A DNA stretch of 64,000 bases from Chiua virens (taxonomy: Eukaryota; Basidiomycota; Agaricomycetes; Boletales; Boletaceae): contig JAHNUO010000035.1 in NCBI GenBank assembly GCA_019787685.1, positions 1 through 64,000 on the forward strand, given 5' to 3'. This document shows positions 58,404-64,000 of the stretch, piece after piece; positions within the stretch are counted from its first letter, which is position 1, and every line of letters starts with the position of its first letter. The notes below the pieces were generated by a model. That model did no database searches and was not told the DNA's origin. It saw only the letters and a program-made list of their open reading frames with translations. Position numbers and translations under genes: made by a program.

Positions 58404-58640
58404 TAGGCACGTGTTGAGCACGTGTACAACTTTACACCGTGTGATCACTCAGCTCTCTTTTTTCTTCTTGTTCTCTTCTTTCATTGCACTTTGTCCTCTT
58501 CCAACCAAAACGACTGCAAAAAAAGTACGTTCAGGTGTCGAACATGAGCTCGCGTCGTGTCCATCGTCGGCGCGGGTTGGCTTTTGTCGTCCGATCAGTG
58601 CCCCCCTAACACACGACGTTGCAGGTTAACAAGACTGATG

Positions 58641-59774
58641 ATGTCGGGTGCCCGTGGATGTTTCAACTGTGGAGGCTGTGCGTGGTGTTTTCGTGTTGTT
58701 CGTTTTGCCCTTCCTCCCATGACCCTCGTCGGTCCTCTGCTTAGCGATCTCCATCCATATTCATTTCATCCGTGTGCTGGGCGGTGCTGACGTGGACCGC
58801 TTTTCATATCGTACTGATGACCAATGTGATCCGTCAAAAAATCAACTCACAAAAAATGCATATCATCGTCGTCTGATCGCGCGTCGTGTGTCTGTGGGCA
58901 TCCAAAACCCCGCCATATCACCAGTCGGCCATCAAGCTGCCAACTGCCCGAAAGCAGGCACGCCTACATGGTAATGTTTGATTCTGGACTTAAGCTTGCC
59001 ACTCATCGTCGCCTGGGTCGTTGTCAGCTACAACTGTGAGTCTGTTTCTTTAGTGTGGCTACGGGCGGCTGACGGCGATGGGATGATGATGCAGGTGGGA
59101 TGGAGGGCCATGTGTCGCGCGAATGTACAATGGAAGCGAAAGCCAAGTCTTGCTACAAGTGTGGTCAGGAAGGCCATATCGTGTGTCTCTTTCTCCTCGC
59201 GCTAGGACGAGCACTGACGCTGCCCCAGTCACGTGACTGTACCCAGAACGCGTCCAGTGGCTACGGTGGGGGTTTTTCGGGTGGATCTGGCCAAGAATGT
59301 TATCGCTGTGGTAAAGTCGGGCATATTGCACGTTCCTGCCCTGAGGGGAACGCCAATGCTGGTGGGTACGGCGGTGGTGGTGGCGGCGGCGGCTACGGTG
59401 GTGGATTTGGCGGTGGCGGTGGAGGTAAAACTTGGTACGGGTACCCTCTCTGGACCTTGACGTGTGCTGACCGTGGTCGTTCAGCTACACGTGCGGTGGT
59501 GTAGGCCACTTGTCGCGCGATTGCGTTCAGGGGTCCAAATGCTACAACTGCTCTGGCATCGTACGTGGCCGGTAAAGTGTCACGGATGACGTTGATGTGT
59601 TTTCGTAGGGACATATCAGTCGGGAGTGTCCTCAGCCACAGAGGCGCGCTTGCTACACGTGTGGCTCAGAAGGGTGCGTTGTCAACGGGCTGGTCTAGCC
59701 ATCCTACTGATAATTCATGCAGACACATTTCTCGTGACTGCCCTCAGGCTGGGGGTGCCGCAGAGGATGTTTGA
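58641..59774 (+). CDS. CNBP/Gis2-like protein with seven CCHC zinc knuckles
   Basis: Single-stranded nucleic-acid binding protein linked to translation and mRNA control. Exon 1 (58641-58677) encodes [12 protein letters not shown], and a ~247-base intron joins it to [14 protein letters not shown], completing knuckle 1. Then come [23 protein letters not shown] with SRDC, a GYGGGF linker, [14 protein letters not shown], a long Gly/Tyr-rich [16 protein letters not shown] linker, [28 protein letters not shown] and [14 protein letters not shown]; seven C-x2-C-x4-H-x4-C units in all. It ends QAGGAAEDV. Several introns fall between Cys/His ligands. The Gly-rich linker between knuckles 4 and 5 resembles RGG-type regions but lacks Arg. 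Confidence 0.88.
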
Positions 59775-59969
59775 GGATCATGCTGATGTGTGATATCCGA
59801 CCTTGTACTGCTAGCTGTTGAATATGTCTCTGTTTCTTTTACTTACGCGCCCTCCTTGTCTTTTTTTCTTGCAATCAAGAACCCGGTTTGGGCCGACTTT
59901 CGCACGGTGTTTGGTCGGGTTAAGTCCGCTCGTTTCCTTTCCGTTGTACCCATTCTTCGTCGTCCAACA

Positions 59970-60857
59970 ATGCAAGCCATCCGTCTAGCGTGTCCCACTC
60001 GCCGTCTCGCGCTACGCCGTCTTACAACGGCCGCCGCCGCGTCTTCGTCTTCGTCCTCCGGGTCCGCCGCAACCACTGCATCGGTGATCCCGTTGAGCAA
60101 CGTCGAAGCCCAGTGGGAGAAACTGTCCAAGTCGGATCAGGCGTCGATGCAGCGACAGCTCGAGGAGATTCAGAAAAAGGACTGGAAGACGCTGTCGGTG
60201 GATGAGAAAAAGGCAGGTGAGTCGGGCATTTTTTTCCTAACTTTTTCCTGTCCTCGTTTCGTTTACTCTGCTGTTCGCTGCTGTTCGTTGCTCTTCCGCG
60301 TTTGCCTTGCTGTTTTTCCTTTTCCGAACGCACTGCTCACCGTCCTACTCTCGGTTTCATTTCCGTCCCGCGCGTGTGATACGACGCATGTAATCCCAAT
60401 ACGGCGTATGATGCAATCTACAACACCCAACCCACGACGTGATACAACAGCCTACTACGTCGCGTTCGGTCCACATGGTCCCCGGACCCCCGTCAGTCCA
60501 CCCGGTCAAGGTCTCAAGGTGTTCATCTACACGATGGCCCTCGTCGGTGTTGCAGGCGCGATCTCCATGGCCGTGCGTTCGCGGTGTGAGTCTTTGTGTC
60601 GCGCCCCATCCTAGTCGTTGGGAGAATGTTGCACGGAACCGAGGACTGATTCGTGTTTGCGCGTTCTTTTTTAGCACCACCACCACCCAAGACACTCACC
60701 CGAGAATGGCAAGAAGCCTCCAACGAGCGTGCGCTGGAGCAAAAATTGGATCCGATCACGGGTGCGTATCTATTGGGCGTCGACCGACGTCACTTGACGT
60801 CCACGTCTAGGTATCGCGTCGCAAGGGTACGCTGGCAAAGGGTTCGTTCAGAAGTAG
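59970..60857 (+). CDS. COX5: Cytochrome c oxidase subunit IV/5 (Cox5-like)
   Basis: Nuclear-encoded complex IV subunit of the inner membrane. MQAIRLACPTRRLALRRLTT is a mitochondrial presequence. Then LSNVEAQWEKLSKSDQASMQ and EIQKKDWKTLSVDEKKA join by a ~230-base intron to AYYVAFGPHGPRTPVSPPGQ, the membrane helix VFIYTMALVGVAGAISMAV, PPKTLTREWQEASNERALEQ with KLDPITG, and a final exon IASQGYAGKGFVQK ending at 60857. This is the usual order in fungal subunit IV/5, including the GKGFVQ tail. Complete, no lesion. Confidence 0.9.
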
Positions 60858-62286
60858 GCTCGTCCTTTTTCTCCTGCTTGCGCTGGTGTGCGAACGGTGG
60901 GCATCGAACCAATTTAATGTTGTTTCTTTGCTTTGGTGGTCTCTGCTCCCTCGCTCGTTACTTTTTCACTTTCTCACCTCACACGAATGTAACTAGAAAG
61001 CAGGAGGACCTGATCAAGGTAGAGGTAGAGAATGCGTTGATCATGAATGATTTGCGCCTTCATTTTTTGTTCGCATATGGTCCCTGGTTTGTTCATGTCC
61101 GGGATAAACGCAAGCACCGTGGTGCGATGACAGCAACTCCAACCTGGATATATGCGCACAACCCACATGCTGAGCACCGGCAACGTCATGGAAAAGATGA
61201 TATCTGCAGTCTCAACGAAAGCCGATGTGGGCCTTGTTCATTTCCGGGATGAGCGCACGCATGCAAGCGCCGTAGCGTGCGTCCATGGCTGGCCACGTCT
61301 TTGACACAGCTAGATCTGTACGATGTACGCTGTGAGGTGCGATGGACAGCGAACGTCACACCAACCTGCACAAGCGCGCAACGCATTCTGAGCAACATCA
61401 TGGAGAAGAAACTCCATTACACTGCACCTATCGCGTCAACGTGTCATAAATCACCCATCGAATGCCAACCCAGGCCCATCCACATCTACGACTCGCGTCG
61501 GCGGTGGGAACAATACCTCCTGCACACCCAGATACACCGTCCTGAGGGCTGGAACGTACGGGAGGATGTTCCGCGTGGGCGTCAGCCTCTGCATAGTTGC
61601 AACCAAACGCGACGGCCACATGGATCGTCCCACCTGCGGAGGACCGGACGGGGTATGATCAGCCTCTGACACCGCCCCGACGCCCGAGGGGGTAGGACGC
61701 ACGCCGACGTGGACGTCACTCAGACGAGGGCGAGCACGGGATGAGAAGTGGGTGCTTGGGTCTGCGATGACAAACCTCGAGTACGCACCTGGAAGACGAT
61801 GCAGTACGACCGCGTCCAACCAAGACCATGCAGAGGTCTCACGGAGCAATGGGTCGCGCGATGGTTTTGATGCCGAACTTCGAGTTGGTCGCGTTTCATC
61901 TTGCAGTGGGCTTTACAGAGGTCGAGGTTGCGCTTCCCTCCAGTCCGGTGCGACCAGAGAACGGGATCACGAGCAACTGCAGCTATGCGGGCTTTGTGAC
62001 ATCGCGGATCAGGTTTCCGGAGAAGATCACGGGTTTTTTGAGCGGGATCTGCCCCCGCATCTTATCGTTCTTCAGTGAGGAGTCACAGGCGGGACGAGTT
62101 CACTCCATACAAGTGTTCCATGTCGTATATGTACAAAGCCCGGTTCTGGTTGAGACCGTTCCTCCCTGAAAGACGTCGAATACAAATGTTTGAGAGCGGT
62201 GTTCTAAGCGCATCTACTACACGGAAAGTGTACCCTGGAGTACTCTGTTTGTGTCCCAGTTGCCCACAGGCTACAGCCTGCACCGA
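60858..62286. other. Unassigned region with an imperfect tandem duplication
   Basis: 61087-61226 and 61233-61412 are diverged copies: GTTCATGTCCGGGATAAACG versus GTTCATTTCCGGGATGAGCG, ACTCCAACCTG versus CACACCAACCTGCAC, GCTGAGCACCGGCAACGTCA versus TCTGAGCAACATCATGGAGA; the second has an extra ~70 bases. Minus-strand frames (for example 61451-61849) and a plus frame at 61828-62169 are open but give no domain, and I cannot join them into a gene. A decayed or very divergent gene is possible. Confidence 0.35.
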
Positions 62287-63960
62287 TCACCGAGTCTCAA
62301 GATCCGCGCCAGTAGCACCATCATCTATAATATGAGCCGTGATCTCATTGACCGCTTTCATGATCTCTTCCAGCCGCTTCTCCTCGGGCAATGTGACACG
62401 GTGTCCATTGATGGGAAGTGGTTCGTCTTCTGGATCGGGGTCGGTCAACGTCAAGGTCGAGCCTTCGGCGTCACAGAAATCGTGCAACGTCAATGGTCGT
62501 ATCGTAAAACCCTGAATGAAGAACCGTGGTTAATTAGACGAGGAACGAAAATTGACGACACACCTCTTCCTCGATTCTCTTTATTGTTTCTTCGTCGTGT
62601 GCCATCTCCCGCATGCATTCACGCACGGGTACCATGGCAGCACTTCGACAGAGTTCACGGAGATCCGAGCCAGAAAAACCTGTGGTTTTTGCTGCAAGCA
62701 CGTCCAGGGTCAGCGAAGGATCCAGTTTCGTGTCTTTCAGCATCTATAAATTCGTCAGTCTCAATATCGGTGCTAGGCTGAAAACCATTTGACTAAAGAC
62801 ATACCAAGGTAAGTATCTTGAATCGCTGCTCCGCACTTGGCAGACCAACGGCAAATCGTTTCGGCATGCGACGCAAAATAGCCGGATCAATATCCATCGG
62901 ACGATTCGTGGCCCCGAGAACCATTATCCGATCCTCCCCCGACGTCAAACCATCCCAAGACCTGTGTTCTCCATGCCTTAGAGGATGTCCGGTTGGGAAA
63001 TTAGAAGGAGCGACGTACGTCATAAACTCGGCCTTGATCATGCTCATCACCTCGTGATCATCCGTTCTCCGCTCCCTCAAGAACGTATCTATCTCATCCA
63101 CAAAGATGATGGTTGGCTGCATCTTGCGAGCAAGACTGAACAGTCCTGCAACAAGCTTATTGGATTCTCCAAACCACTTGTTAGTGAGCACTGATGCAGG
63201 GATGTTGATGAACGTAGCTCCAGATTCCTTGGCAAGGGCACGGGCAAGCATGGTTTTGCCGCATCCGGGAGGGCCATAAAGAAGGACTCCTTTTGGTGCG
63301 CTGAGGAGCGAGGAAGAGGACGTGAACAGATGTGGATACATCAAAGGATATATAACGGATTCGCGAAGAGAAGCGATGATGGAGTCGAGGCCGCCAATGT
63401 CTGCATCACTCAAGTTAGCTCGAATGAATTCAAGCGGAGCATGGATGGATGGTCACCTTCAAAGCGTACTTGGATATCGTCTGGGCATACGACCTCTTTC
63501 GATATGGATACTATGAAGATTTGAGAAAAAGAGCGCGTGACGAATAGTGAGTGCACGCACGCTCGTATTCGTCGAGTTTCAACCCTTTCTTTCCCAACTT
63601 GCCAATGATTTGTGCTCGTTGTTTATCAGTTTTCTTGTCCACTGGAATTTGACCAACGATCCACTATTAGAGAGACCGTGAGCGAGACAGTTCAAAGCGC
63701 CAAGTTGTAACAAACGAAAGATGATAGGCGACGACGAACTGCTACGCACACGGTATGCATAGTGTGCAGCAACCTGGAAGGAAAATCACAAACAATGTGA
63801 ACCACATTAGCGTTCGAAACCAGACTGTATGGTTGGCTGGGGACACACCTGCGTCACTATGAGCAGTGCGACTGTTGACGGCAATCATATCAGCAACCAG
63901 TACGTCTGAGTTGAACAGCACCTTCTCCTTATGTGCGAGAAAGTGCATGGTACACACCAT
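62287..63960 (-). CDS. MSP1: Mitochondrial outer-membrane AAA ATPase Msp1 (ATAD1-like)
   Basis: Extracts mislocalised tail-anchored proteins from the mitochondrial outer membrane. Working back on the minus strand: [47 protein letters not shown] with [47 protein letters not shown], Walker [32 protein letters not shown], Walker [21 protein letters not shown], sensor [20 protein letters not shown], then [20 protein letters not shown] and [20 protein letters not shown]. The last exon continues through a 68-residue tail. The start is not certain (63960 or 63948), and the N-terminal anchor is less hydrophobic than usual, so a missing upstream exon is possible. AAA signatures are intact. Confidence 0.9.
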
Positions 63961-64000
63961 TGATAACGATGCGCCTTGTGGATATTTGGGATGACATGCT

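Overview
The window looks like nuclear DNA of a filamentous basidiomycete, most likely an agaricomycete. Almost every gene is cut by several short introns of about 50-70 nt with GT-AG (some GC-AG) borders. Genes lie close together on both strands, and the recognisable proteins (Exo70, Cog6, Rrp7, Iml2, Acl4, Coa1, Msp1, Rpn8, Gid5/ARMC8, HSF) are typical fungal orthologues. No bacterial operons, rRNA, tRNA or CRISPR were found. All functions are read from protein motifs and exon logic; no database search was possible.

Layout. 0-2.2 kb: end of an unknown gene, then an Apn1-type AP endonuclease containing two microexons. 2.2-9.9 kb: a gene-poor repeat island with a stray 3' exon of the acyltransferase family, a solo LTR with an intact 5-bp target duplication, C-rich low-complexity DNA with hairpins, and a complete but inactivated Tc1/mariner element with 222-bp inverted repeats. 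9.9-12 kb: Coa1 (cytochrome oxidase assembly) and an NmrA/SDR-like oxidoreductase. 13.2-23.4 kb: a duplicated block with two intact HxxxD acyltransferase-like paralogues (A and B) that share promoter and 3' flank, one decayed copy (C), and between A and B a truncated copy of EXO70 whose full gene lies 10 kb downstream. 24-29.2 kb: Rrp7, an RBR-type RING protein and intact EXO70. 29.2-32.6 kb: dispersed repeats and a frameshifted MFS transporter pseudogene.

32.6-64 kb is mainly housekeeping: a secreted GH1 beta-glucosidase, an HSF transcription factor, Iml2-like and Acl4-like TPR proteins, argininosuccinate synthase, an ARMC8/Gid5-like subunit of the GID/CTLH ubiquitin ligase, a GTPase-domain protein, Cog6, an AT-richer unknown multi-pass membrane protein with an internal repeat, a UPF0303/HbpS-like protein, Rpn8, a seven-knuckle CNBP/Gis2 protein, cytochrome c oxidase subunit IV/5 and the Msp1 AAA ATPase.

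The genes do not form one pathway. Three serve mitochondria (Coa1, Cox5/IV, Msp1) and two serve the secretory route (Exo70, Cog6), but they are scattered. The most unusual content is the acyltransferase/EXO70 duplication block, the architecture of the mariner ends, the microexons of the endonuclease gene, and the isolated membrane-protein locus at 55 kb. I do not see a convincing new defence or biosynthetic system.
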